Positions 40,707 to 51,283 of a stretch of 64,000 bases of DNA are shown here, piece after piece (position 1 is the first letter of the stretch; each line of letters begins with the position of its first letter). The position numbers were made by a program, and so were the translations under genes. This stretch comes from Dreissena polymorpha (Eukaryota; Mollusca; Bivalvia; Myida; Dreissenidae): NCBI RefSeq assembly GCF_020536995.1, contig NC_068366.1, positions 27,150,532 through 27,214,531 on the forward strand. The letters are read 5' to 3'. The notes below the pieces were generated by a model, which did not search any database, was not told the origin of the DNA, and saw only the letters and a list, made by a program, of their open reading frames with translations.

Positions 40707-41394
40707 GACGTCATGGTACTTCATATAGACACTAAGTACTGGTCCTACCCAGGAAACAGTTTGTTTCATCAAATGTCTCAATTAAACTTGACAGCTTGCT
40801 AAAGCAGTTGCATTTAGCATACAGTACACTGATTTAACATAATCAAAATCATGTGATGTGTCAAATCAATTTTGATTGACAAATTTGACAGGATTTTTGT
40901 TTAATCCAATAAGTTTTAGACTGTCAAATAACACACACTACGTATTGAAAGCCATACCTGGAGCTTTCGTCTGTATATCACTGACTTCATCAGAAGAATG
41001 ATTTCTACTGTTGGGAAACGTTAACACCACTTATTGTCTTCTTATTTATTATCAATGTATAATTATGTGTAACAGCATAACAACATACTTGATTCGCAAT
41101 TAAAATATTTAATAAATACAGGTATCTTGCAGGTTTCTAATTTTCTTTCGCAAACTTTTGTTGAATAGTTTAAATTTTGTCGCCACTAAAAAACTAGCCA
41201 TTTTGAAGCAATTCTAAAATCACAGTCTAAACTGCATTCACTTAGCTCTATAGTTACAATTTGAATGCAAATATTAGAATGCATCATGTTATATCATCCA
41301 TTTTTTTATATTTAAACATTCAAATAACACATAACATAGTACATATATAAAAAGGTATGTGGTATTGTGTGGAGATACAAAACACTTCACATCA
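40707..41394. other. Stretch without recognised features
   Basis: AT-rich. The downstream side of the small minus-strand gene's possible 3'UTR ends here. Confidence 0.45.
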
Positions 41395-41400
41395 TTTATT
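41395..41400 (-). terminator. Candidate polyadenylation signal for the small minus-strand gene
   Basis: Minus-strand AATAAA lies about 525 bases beyond the stop at 41926, and the intervening sequence is repeat-poor. Confidence 0.35.
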
Positions 41401-41925
41401 TGCACATAAAATAATAGTTACAAAATAAGTAAAACTAAAACACAATCATCAACCTACATTTCAAGAATATTTACGTATATGAAATTACAAAGTGGTGTTA
41501 TTGTATTACCTTTTACAAAATTAACATTGCTGGTTTTGTACTAGCCATAAAACATTTATCATGGATTAACAAGTAACAACCAATTTATTAATTACACAAT
41601 AGAACGGAAATCATATTAATTACATTATGCATTTACTAAACAAGCTATTTGCTACTGTTTAGAATTACACTATCTTACTAAAAATGATCACAGGTACTTA
41701 GTGCTTTTACATACTTGTGGTAAGTTTTGTATTACTAGTTTGACAATTATCGGCAGACACTTGTCGATATACAGACAAAATTTGCATGGGGACTTTCTTT
41801 TTTTTCAGCATAATTGCCTTCAAATTGTTAATTTAACAACCCTTTGACATTGTTTGCACATCTGATCTTATTATACAATAGCTGATTTTGGTTTATAGAT
41901 AGACATATATAGACTATTCAAAGTT

Positions 41926-42131
41926 CTATAAAAGTTCACACATGTTCCATCCAAGTAAACAAGCAAAACCAATAAAGATCACCACAGATAATAACTGTGT
42001 GTATAGCTTGGAAATTTGATAGTTCAGGAATCCCTCCTTTGTTGATTTCTGTAAACCAAAACTGTCAGTTTTGCTGGATAGAATGGCTTGTTTGATGCTC
42101 AGCTCTTGCCTTCGGCTTCGCAGAACAGCTT
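41926..42131 (-). CDS. Candidate terminal exon of a small single-pass membrane protein
   Basis: I do not recognise the family. After the acceptor GTTTTTAG the frame encodes EAVLRSRRQELSIKQAILSS, KTDSFGLQKSTKEGFLNYQI, SKLYTQLL and then the hydrophobic SVVIFIGFACLLGWNMCELL before TAG. It has a basic, helical cytosolic-type part and a C-terminal membrane segment of about 18 residues, like a tail-anchored or small mitochondrial/ER protein. There is no repeat in it and composition is exon-like. The exon starts in phase 1 relative to the previous exon. The nearest upstream ATG exon ends in phase 0, so the start is unresolved. Confidence 0.5.
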
Positions 42132-42451
42132 CTAAAAACGGAAAACCAACAAATATCTTAAAATTTGATCAATAATGCAGACAATTTATAAATGTCTTGT
42201 TTTTTGTTGATTTCGAATCTGGAAGATTTTTTACGTAAGATTGTAGTACGAAAATCCAACGGTATCGGATTTTGTGGTTTTAGGCCTAAACTAATTATAG
42301 TGATATGTAACCTTTCGGGATATCGGTAAAGTGCGAGCAGACGAGGTGTAAATACGTTAAAACTTAAAGCTAAAAGACTAAAACGTTAGATCGGAATATC
42401 TTTAAATTTTGTGAATAAATGTGTTTCTGGTGGATAACAACGACAACTTAC

Positions 42452-42496
42452 CAGAATATTGCTCATAATCACACGTAAAACGTCTTTCTGAGACAT
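42452..42496 (-). CDS. Candidate first exon (MSQKDVL...) of the small gene
   Basis: A minus-strand ATG opens MSQKDVLRVIMSNIL and runs to a strong donor CTG|GTAAGT. Distance (about 320 bp), strand and the promoter-like sequence upstream fit a first exon. The phase does not match the main frame of the exon at 41926-42131, so the ATG may not be the start used, or the first exon may be mainly 5'UTR. Confidence 0.3.
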
Positions 42497-42640
42497 TGTG
42501 TACACACCGGTCTTACTCACAATAACGAAGTGACGTCACCATCTATGTATAGAATGCTTTCTGAGAGCAATGTGTCACACCGGTCTTACTGACAATAACG
42601 TAGTGACGTAACCATTTATGTATAGAATGTTCTGAGAGCG
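42485..42640 (-). promoter_or_regulatory. Duplicated promoter-like segment with a CRE
   Basis: A 73-bp unit occurs about 2.1 times: CACCGGTCTTACTCACAATA with ACGAAGTGACGTCACCATC, then CACCGGTCTTACTGACAATA with ACGTAGTGACGTAACCATT. The first unit has the full palindrome TGACGTCA (cAMP response element); the second has one base changed. It lies just upstream of the candidate first exon. Confidence 0.5.
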
Positions 42641-43361
42641 AATGAAAATGCGTCACATATTCTGACAAATAAACAGTAGGGTGTCGTTATTGAAATACCG
42701 CGAGAATACTGGAAGAACAGAGATGCCAACTATAAAGTTTAAAACAAATAATTTTTTAACAAGCGTTTGTGATTTGTCAGGATAATAATAACAATAAGAT
42801 ATCGAAAAGATCAAAGCAAATAAATTCGACAGAAATCTGAGATTCGGCAATATATTAAAGACGGGTTATGTTCACTTAAATTGTGTTTGGTAAAGACTGT
42901 AACTATAGGTAGTGAACCAGTCTTCGGCTTATACTCACTGAAGAAGAGCATTCAGGGGAGATAATTGAGAAATGACTTAATTCTGGAACGGTTGCGAAGA
43001 AAAACAAATAATGCGAGAATATTTGGTGCGATTCGCTACACAATTATGATGTCATTGATATAACTTTTCCTGAGGTATGTATTTACATGTGATTTAGCAT
43101 ATGTCAAAGTGTTTTGGATTTGTTCAAGGCCATAAATAGCATCGCGAAAATGTCGCGTGGCAAATTTTTTTGAGACGTATCCATATGTGGTTTTCTTATG
43201 TAATTTTATGTCTAAATTCCCATATGTATGAACGGTCAACGCCCGCTTCGCGGGCTTTTGCCCGTAATATATCTGTGTGTTACGAATCTGGCTGCACGTC
43301 TTTTATTTTGGTTCCCGTCGTACTAATACTAGTACTTTAGTACTTCAGGCAACCGTGGAAA
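42641..43361. other. Intergenic space between two divergent candidate genes
   Basis: AT-rich; a short palindrome CGCCCGCTTCGCGGGCTTTT lies near 43240. No repeat family was recognised. Confidence 0.4.
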
Positions 43362-43376
43362 ATGGCGGCGCACTTC
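43362..43376 (+). CDS. Candidate start exon MAAHF of the helicase fragment
   Basis: GGAAAATGGCGGCGCACTTC followed by donor GTATGT. Phase 0 matches the exon at 43729. It is only five codons, so support comes from start context, donor and phase. Confidence 0.35.
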
Positions 43377-44418
43377 GTATGTATTAATAATCGTAAAAAT
43401 ATTCAAGTTTGAAGTAAGTGAAAAACCTTCAAGCTTTTGTTAAGGTTTATTTATAGGTATCGATCCGTCAATTTTTTTTTTTCGAATCACTTATGATTTA
43501 TATTTTAAAAATGATATATGTCATGTTTACCCAATTCGGACACAGCGTCTTTCGGATAATGAATGTGTACACAATCGAACAAGAGAATAGCTGTTCAATG
43601 TACCTAATGTATATGATGTATATTTTTGTATGGTCAAATAAATAATAAATTGCAATAGCATTCCAACGTAGACTTGTACATAGAATAATATTAAATGGGT
43701 TTATATTGTAGGCCATTAATCATTGCAGTGGATTGGCTATGGATATCAGATAGCCAGGCAAAAACTGGGCAGTTATTTTTATGCTGGGGAGAGTGCAGAA
43801 CCTGAAAACGCACGAGTCGTCATGTTCCATTCTTCTATGGAAAAGGATTCTGGAAAGGTTAGTTTAAATAGTTTTACTTCGTAGTATTGGAGGCTGAAGT
43901 TGAACGACAACAACAGTGGAGATAGCAGAACTGTTAACATGTTTTTTTTAATCGATACGTGCGGTTAGTTTAAACCTATTTTTTAGCTTGATTGCTTGAA
44001 AACCTTAGGGTTATCTAGACACTCTCGAGTCCGTTTCCTGGGAAGAACCAGTACTTGGTTTTTATGGAGGAGATAATGAGAACGCTCCCCGAGTAGGGAT
44101 CAAACCCACAAACTCCCTATCGCTAGGCGGACACCACATCCACTACACCATCGCGACCTTTAAGTGCTGTTAGTCAGTTATGATGCAAACAACCATAATT
44201 TACAACCTTGTTTAAATAATATTACAATGATATAAAAAAAAACTAAAAATAGAGTTTGTTGTATTTTCAGCTGAAGGAGGTAATTCTTTCCAGTTTACAA
44301 AAGCCGATTTCAGAATGCCCCATTCAACTCATATTTTCAACAGTGGCCCTATGCATGGGAGTGGATCTCCAACATGTGCAGAGGGTTATTCATGCTGGTC
44401 CACCCACGTCACTTGAAA
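43362..44418 (+). CDS. RecQ-like helicase C-lobe fragment, three candidate exons
   Basis: Exons at 43729-43857 and 44271-44418 join in phase 0 and encode WIGYGYQIARQKLGSYFYAG, ENARVVMFHSSMEKDSGK, LKEVILSSLQKPISECPIQL and IFSTVALCMGVDLQHVQRVI with HAGPPTSLES. These are the second-lobe motifs of RecQ-type superfamily 2 DNA helicases (MFHS, F-S-T-V-A-L-x-M-G-V-D, VIHxGPPxSLE). A tiny upstream frame at 43362-43376 (MAAHF, donor GTATGT) is also in phase 0 and has a good start context. Walker A/B motifs, the GRAGRDG motif and a zinc domain were not found. The last exon ends in phase 1 at a GTATGT donor, so a further exon may lie outside recognition. It could be a truncated copy from an expanded bivalve helicase family. 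Confidence 0.6.
43729..43857 (+). CDS. RecQ-like exon (motif IV region)
   Basis: The acceptor is CATTGCAG and the donor AAG|GTTAGT; 43 codons, phase 0 on both sides. YFYAG and ENARVVMFHSSME fit the start of the second RecA-like lobe. Confidence 0.65.
44000..44164 (-). mobile_element. tRNA-derived SINE in the helicase intron
   Basis: On the minus strand GGTCGCGATGGTGTAGTGGA (A-box part) is followed by GGGTTTGATCCCTACTCGGG (B box GGTTTGATCCC) and a tail CCAGGAAACGGACTCGAGAG and TAGATAACCCTAAG. The tail matches the SINE at 39715. Confidence 0.85.
44271..44418 (+). CDS. RecQ-like exon (motifs V and VI region)
   Basis: The acceptor is TGTATTTTCAG and the donor GAAA|GTATGT, phase 0 to 1. IFSTVALCMGVDLQHVQRVI and HAGPPTSLES align with RecQ motif V and the lead into motif VI. 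Cys replaces the usual Gly in the AxGMGVD motif. Confidence 0.75.
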
Positions 44419-44654
44419 GTATGTTTTATTTCAACATTTAGCAATGAAGGGATTTATCACATTTAAGTTATTACTTATTAATTTACAAGTAATTTTTATG
44501 AGACCCTGGGTTATACTTATATTAAATTTCATTAAAACAACTTCTAGATTATCAGATACATGACATAAATTTGCTCTGCATTTATCCAGGATCATGTACT
44601 GTTCCATTCCTTATTTGAGAAACATAATAATTATTATAAGTATAACTGGATTTG

Positions 44655-44655
<1 letters not shown>

Positions 44656-44705
<50 letters not shown>
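44656..44705. repeat. (AT)n microsatellite
   Basis: About 24 AT dinucleotides in a row. Confidence 0.97.
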
Positions 44706-44707
<2 letters not shown>

Positions 44708-45639
44708 CAGTATCATTACTGTCGGATTAAATTACAACTTGCCAAGAAAGGGTAAATACTATAATAAATCCATGTATGTTGATTATCTCAAGTTATTAAA
44801 ACATGCATAACAGGATACCTTGCATTAGATCTAATCACAAAAACAGCAACATTGATTTTAACTTTGTTAAATTCATAACAATATTTGATCAGAAATATGA
44901 TTTAAAATTATTTCTTTCTCTCTAGACTCTTCGGAGATTGTAGTGGAGTGTGTGTTGGTGTGAATGTGTATCACATCTTTTCACGTACATGTGGTCTAAG
45001 CCGAACATAATTGGCATCCTCTCACTTCTCTTACTCAGTCTATCGTCCTGCTGTATGTAAGATTGATAAATTCTCTGAAATGTTTACATGTATAGGTGAA
45101 GGAATTTATATACCATTGCCTTTATTTACCAATGCATGTCATGAACACAGCCTCTGACCCACTACAGCCTACAAAACAAAACATAACACGGATCATACGT
45201 ATCAATCTACGGTCTGTGTGTCTTAATTTGTATCGAGCGCATCGGGATTGTATCCCATATAGCCATCGCCACAAGAAAGACGTGTAAGTTGGTTACAGGG
45301 GATAGTGCAAGATACAGGAGACGACCCCTTCCAGAGGTGACCCTGGGTCTTTTAGTGCCAGGCGTACAGCACCTAGTACAACGCACCTCTGTTTAACGTC
45401 TCATGCGAAAGACGAGTTTTTCAAAACACATGAAAATGTTTTGTCAAATACTCACATTAACAACTGAATGTTAAAGTATATAGATCCTGGAAGTGTGAAC
45501 ATATTTTTAACACATAAAAAAAATTAATGTCAAACTTGAATCCGGCTTTGGTTAAACATTGCGTTATTTAAGTATATCCGAAATCCGTTCTCTCCGAAAT
45601 ATAGCCATATATCATATTTCTATGTATTGAGGTTAGACG
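44706..45639. other. Stretch without recognised features
   Basis: I looked for the missing RecQ GRAGRDG-type exon here and did not find it. Confidence 0.45.
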
Positions 45640-47710
45640 TTAAAAGCAAGAAAAATCAATATCGCCAAAATATTAATTATAATAAAACGTACCGATTTTC
45701 ACAATGTGAACTCCTTGCTCCGAAAATAAATTAATTGTCCATTTTAAAGAACACACTGGCTGCCGCCATGAATCATGTATGCCTGACCCAATAAAAAGCG
45801 TCAGGGGTAGGTAATCCAGACTATACGTCTTTGTACTTTTTTCCAGTGGATTTATTTGAACTTTTGTATGTGGGTCCCAGACAGTTGGGGAGTATTCTAA
45901 TGTAGGCCTAACTATTGATTTGTAAGCCAAATCATTAACTTTTGATGACCTAATTTTTAAGTTGCGTCGAAAAAATACTAGTGCCTGGTTTGCATGATTA
46001 CCTGTTGTTAATATGTTTATCCCATTTGAGGTCCCTTTGGAGCGTAAGACCTAGTTATTTCGCGTGATTTACTTTTTAAAAGATGTGCTCATGAAGATTA
46101 TATGAAAAGATGTTAGGTTTTCTTTTTTGCGTAATACTGAGGATGATGCATTTTCAGGGTGGAATTTCGTAATTCTGTCCTGTTCACATTGACCAGCAGC
46201 TTTAATATCTACCTGGAGGTATCGGGCGTCGGAAAAGTTGTCGATATTTTTGTAGATGATGACCATCTGGAACAATTCTTAGAGAGCTATGTTTCATGTA
46301 TTCAGCAACGGCATTTATATAGACGGAACTAAGATGGGCCCCAAGACAGTTCCCTGTGCTACTCCGAAGGTTACAGGTACCTTGTATGACATGGTTCCCT
46401 CCAGGCAGCAGCATAGGTTCTATAGTGACCATGTCGTATTTTACCATACTTTATAATAATTATGTCGGTCGAGTTCACTCCACCTTTAAATGATACGAGA
46501 CCGGTATCTACGCTCGAGCGATCATTTCTATTGTTAATTTAACTTTGTTGTTAGTTTAAATTGATTGGTTAGTAACTTGTGTAGGTATCCTCGAGGAGTT
46601 ATCCTCGAGGAGTGTAGTGATGTATAAATCATATTGACCACGGAGTTCAGAGCGGGAAGACGCATTCTTCAGGCATTTATTTCACGTACAGAATTCGTTA
46701 GTTTTATCTACTTTCTTAAACAGGTATGTTCAAGTATTTGTCTATTTGCTCGGTTCATTTGTCACAGATTTCACGTATTTCTTCTACGTGTAATTCTCTT
46801 ATATTTCGACCTAAAGTTGTAGTGTTCGATCTTAGGTATAGTTGCTATTTTAACATTTTATCACTATTCTTTGTTTGCACTGTTTCACGTTATCCACTTA
46901 CAGTTTCACCAATGGACGAACGAGACATGATTGTGTGAGTGAAGAGAAAGTATTCAGAACCACATTTTGGTAAGTGAGCTGTATGATTTGTGTACGTGAT
47001 TATGTAATGATGTTCATTGCAAATGTTATCTGTGTTATGTATTTCTGTGTAGTGTAATTGTATTCTGCATGTTCTGTAATGTTTATATTTATAGAACATG
47101 CATTTTATGTGAAATGGTATTTTTCTATATCTGCTATGTTAATGTAAATATGGCCATTATATTGAATTAGCATTTATGTTTTATCTAGTCGTGTATTATG
47201 CATTCTATGAAATAATGCTCTATCATTATTTTCAGATTGCGGAATCTCTTTCCTCAGGAGTTACTTCAGTATTGCGTTATAACGTTTATGATCTGTGGTG
47301 AACTAGTTAAATATTTAAAATACATATATATAGCTTTAATCTTCCCCCCTGAACTCTGGGTTACACTATTTGATAGGAAGTCAGAAATCCAGAAGAAAGC
47401 ATTTGTGTTAATTCCATAGTATTTAAGTTTGTATAAGATGTGAGTTACTTTATCGAAAGCTTTAGCAAAATCCACAATGATGATGTCAGTTTGTATACCT
47501 TGATTATTTGAATGGGTTAGGTTTTGGATGAATGATATCAGTTGTCATTCGCAAGAAGGGTAAGATCTAAACCCGTGTTGGAGGTCATATAAAATACTAT
47601 TATATACTATTGTACACAATATATTATTTTATCCAGGTGAGACGTGATAGGCTAGCGATGACATGTTCAATTATTTTACTGTAAATGCATGTAGGTGATG
47701 CGATATTAGC
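45640..47710 (-). mobile_element. Decayed CR1/Jockey-type LINE, reverse transcriptase part
   Basis: Minus-strand frames give, from 5' to 3' of the element, KIIEHVIASLSRLTW (about 47640-47700), LQHGFRS, IQTDIIIVDFAKAFDKVTH (about 47470), KLKYYGINTNAFFWISDFLS, then VYINAVAEYMKHSSLRIV (about 46320), AAGQCEQDRITKFHPE, DLKWDKHIN, RSSKVNDLAYKSIVRPTLEY and SPTVWDPHTKVQINPLEK. These are RT palm, thumb and post-RT blocks. Several frameshifts and changed codons are evident, including the loss of the FADD box (the region reads IVPDGHHLQKY). A segment at 46455-47240 is inserted between RT blocks. Confidence 0.85.
46455..47240. mobile_element. ~0.8-kb insertion inside the LINE, type uncertain
   Basis: It splits the RT frame. 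It contains GTATCCTCGAGGAGTTATCC and TCGAGGAG (two CCTCGAGG palindromes), a TATA-like GTATAAATCA near 46622 and CACGTA repeats. A solo LTR of an old LTR element is one possibility; ends were not resolved. Confidence 0.4.
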
Positions 47711-48089
47711 CTTTAATTTATAGCATTATGTTTGTCTCCTTTTTTATACAGTTGGCATACATGTAATTGTATATTTCCAATCAGATGTATTTTTTTCAAA
47801 ATACATGCAGAGACTTTTAAAAGATTACATTGCTGTCCAATTGATTGTCCGATACTAATAATGTTGCAATTAATATGAGTGTTACGTGTGTAGGGGCAAA
47901 ATGTTCATTTGTCTCGAATGACAATAGTAAATCATCCCTTATTAATTATGTATGCATGCCTGTAGAAAATATGGACAATGTTATACATTGCAAAATTATT
48001 AATGATGATTGTTTCTAATCACATACCGGTGCTGGTGAAATTACTTATACCGGTGTATGAAAGCAATGACCCATTTATATACTAGAATG
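47711..48089. other. Spacer between two LINE remnants
   Basis: AT-rich. CATACCGGTGCTGGTG and ATACCGGTGTATG are near-repeats; nothing else was recognised. Confidence 0.4.
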
Positions 48090-50360
48090 TTCCAAGAATA
48101 AAATGGAAAACGCAGACTAGACATGAACAAGGCCAATATCTGGTTTCTCCAGAAGACGATGGTACTCTTCGAGAACTTCAATTTCAAGCACTAGATAAAT
48201 CCGAAATCGACGGTGCGTATCGAACTCTTACTAGTTCTCCTCACTCTGCCTCCAAGATATTACCCGTGACGTGAAATGAGCCGCGAATGGCCTGGTCAAG
48301 GCCATCCGCGTAACTCAAGTAATAAACAATACAAACAATACAAACATGCAAAAGCTGACTTCCGGAGACTCTACCGGTTGCACTCAAACCAGATCATGCT
48401 ACAACTAGACCAGGATCTCAACAAGGCGGCTGAAATGGACAGCAAAACATTCTGGAAAATTGTTAACTCCAGAAAGTATAAAATGCGACGTACGAAAGTG
48501 CTGGAATTAATATTAATAACAAGATATAGAGGAGCGCACACGAACCTATCGAGCAATTGGGTAACTATTCCAAAATGCTATACACCCCGTCAGATAACCC
48601 TACATTTGATAACAAATGGAAACAACGCGTCGAAATTAGGGTACAAATTGTAATGTCGACGATTGAAGCCATCAAAGACTGTCCAATCGGTAAAGCCGCC
48701 GGATGTGACACCATATGCTAAGAACATTTACTTCTTGCGGTAAATATCCGTTCGCCCATCATAGCAAACGTTTTCTTAGATATGTTGCGAAAAGTTTATG
48801 TCCCAGAAGAAATGAAAAGGGTGTGATAATAACACTTCATAAGGACGATAAAATCGCAAAGACGACTCAAACAACTATCGAGCTATATCCCTGACTTCCT
48901 CTTTGTTGAAACGATAATTCTGCAACGCTGCAAGAACCAACATACTTCGCTGCTTAATGAGCAGAAGGACGGTTTACCAGAAGCAACTCAATTTCTTAAT
49001 GACGTCATTTATGATGCGCGAAAGTGTGTTTTACGCCCGTGAATACAAAAGCAGCGTATTATACTTCTGCTTCCTGGACTGTCGCTAGGCTTTCGACCGG
49101 GTCTGGAACGATGGCCTTATTTACAAGTTGACTGATGCCGGCTTGGACGCCACCATGCTTCTTAATAGAGCCTAAATGTACCGGAACATCACAAGTTGCG
49201 TTAGGCAAAATTAAACAGAGGACCAAGCAGGAAAGCAAAACATCACCGATCCTGTATCTCACTTTCATTAGCGACCTTATTAAAGAACTAACGGATAGTG
49301 GTTACGGTTTAATGTATGTTCTATGTGAACATTTGTGCAACGACCGTTGCGGATGATATGATTCAGGTATCATTTTCCCGCCATGGGCTACAATGCATGA
49401 TATCAATTTGTACCCTTCGCAGTTGCTGTTCGAGTATAACTCCGACAAGTGTGGCCTTTAATGACAGTGTAAGGTCTTGTCGCGAAAGAAAGTGGAATAT
49501 GGGAACACAGGCACTATATGAAGTATAGGTGTACAACCACCAAGGCCACATACATATGCGACGAGCCACTTTCTTCAACCAAATTACTGAACGGCGCTAG
49601 CATCAAACTGCGAGGAACATTCCTAAACATACTAAAGGAGGTTAAAACCCACTTACACTTGAAACGTTATACCAAACAGTGGTTATACCTAAAACACACT
49701 ACGGATTTAAACTCTGGAATACAGACACGCCTACGGACATTTGCCCACAGGCTTTGGTTAAACACATACAGTAATTGAAACTATCTACCAGTACTGACGT
49801 TTCACTCGCAGTGTTAGATGTTGAAACGCTCGAAACATATGTTGACGCAAGAAAACTTTTAAAGTTATGCAGTCTTCCTTGTAGATACTTGGACAAGCAT
49901 GTCTTCCTGAATAGACTGACGCGATTTTTTAACTTTTTAACAATGATTTTCAATGCTAAGGATTTATGCAGGGTATATTTATAGGTTACTTCATAAGTAC
50001 AATCTAAATGAATATCTGAATATGTACTTTAGCAGTGCGACCTTTGTGGAAAAAATGCAGTTGAAGAGCCTTCTCCAAAGGCACGTTACAAATCCGTAAG
50101 AAAAGCCAGGTTTTCGGAAATATTCACTCAAATACCTGGCATGTTCCCGATAATGCCGAAAGAAAGACACTCATATGTGTCTTATACAATCTCGAAATCA
50201 CATCCAGAGTTGCTGCCCCATAGTGAAATCAGTGAATATAGCGGTAGGGTCTATGGTATCAAGATCATACGCGGATCAGTGCCGTAAATGGTGTTGCTAA
50301 AATTTTATTGAACACTTACTTTGTTCTGCCCTTATAATAATCTCGCATAACACGCATGAT
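48090..50360 (+). mobile_element. Decayed LINE of a second type, RT to C-terminal region
   Basis: Plus-strand fragments in order: KADFRRLYRLHSNQIM and NKAAEMDSKTFWKIVNSRK (about 48350-48480), a GKAAGCDTIC-like block (48690), LRKVYVPEEMKR (48785), NYRAISLTSS (48880), EYKSSVLYFCFLDC and FDRVWNDGLIYKL (49050-49130), SPILYLTFISDLIKELT (49250), TVADDMIQVSFS (49345), and DARKLLKLCSLPCRYLDKHV with FLNRLTRFF (49850-49930). Many frame breaks. It lies head to head with the LINE at 45640. Confidence 0.85.
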
Positions 50361-50507
50361 GGCACTCGTCGTTCAAACTTGCGGGGTAGACGTCTACTTA
50401 CAATGGTGAAGTTTACCGCTTGAACAACAGCAGACGTATTGTTGTGTCAAACGTTCCTCAATGCAGGCGCGTCAAATTTTACAGTGCTTAAAACGTTATA
50501 TCGTGGG
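50361..50507. other. Spacer after the LINE
   Basis: No distinct feature; the LINE 3' end may reach into this stretch. Confidence 0.4.
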
Positions 50508-51018
50508 CTTAAAGGGGCCTTTTCACAGATTTTGGCATGTTCTGACGTTTGTGATTAAATGCTTTATATTGATAAATGTATAACATTAAATTTTAAAAGC
50601 TCCAGTACACAATAAAAAGCAAAATTTAAAAAAGGAAAAAAAAGAGTAGCCCGCAGCAGGGCTCGAACCAATGACCCCCGGAATCCTGAAGTTAAAACGC
50701 ATAAGCCAACTTAGCTATCCTGCCATGCATACATAAGATGTGTATTGTATGCGTTATATAAGCAATCTTCGTAGTTTCACCAATTTAAACGACAACAACA
50801 GAACTCTCCAAATTATTCAATCGTTTCGCGTTGCAACGCTTTATAATTTTTAGGTTTTTATATCGTCAAAAGTTGCATATAATGGCTGTATTAAACCATG
50901 GCAAATGTTCAGTATTTACTGTTTCCTCACAAATATCATAACTAAACCGAACATTTGCGAATCTGAAACAACTTTTTTCAATTTTGACAATTTACCAAAC
51001 AGTGAAAAGATCCCTTTA
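50508..51018. mobile_element. MITE with TTAAAGGGGCCTTTTCAC ends and a tRNA-like core
   Basis: Left TTAAAGGGGCCTTTTCACAG pairs with right CAGTGAAAAGATCCCTTTAA. The tRNA-like segment at 50645-50740 is inside. AT-rich arms; no frame of note. Confidence 0.85.
50645..50740 (-). repeat. tRNA-like sequence inside the MITE
   Basis: On the minus strand GGCAGGATAGCTAAGTTGGC (A-box-like TAGCTAAGTTGG), then GGTTCGAGCCCTGCTG (B box GGTTCGAGCCC) and a T run. It has both internal promoter boxes in tRNA order but I could not fold a full cloverleaf, so it is not called a tRNA gene. Confidence 0.7.
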
Positions 51019-51039
51019 AAGGATAGGTCTAACAAGAAC

Positions 51040-51283
51040 TATCTTTAAACAAGAAGGCCTGAAAGGCCCAAAGTCGCTCACATGGGATTCAAAGGAACTG
51101 ACCTGTTCTATGCAGCCCAATATGTCATTAGAACAAAATGTTCTTACCAACTTTAATGACTAGTGAACACCGTGGCAGCCCTGTTTTTGAACAGACCAGA
51201 ACCATTTTCATACACATCCAAGATATCATTTAATTAAATATTCTGACAAAGTTTCATGAAGATTGATGAAGCCATATAAGGAA
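51040..51283. mobile_element. Fragment of a family b relative
   Basis: It starts AAACAAGAAGGCCTGAAAGG and CCCAAAGTCGCTCACATGGG, a terminal module like the one at 7470-7506 and 60300. One worn unit follows (CATCCAAGATATCATTTAAT). Confidence 0.7.

Noticed and set aside
46455-47240. Solo LTR call for the segment inside the LINE
   Set aside because: TATA-like box and size fit, but no defined TG...CA ends or target duplication could be seen, so it is listed only as an insertion of uncertain type.
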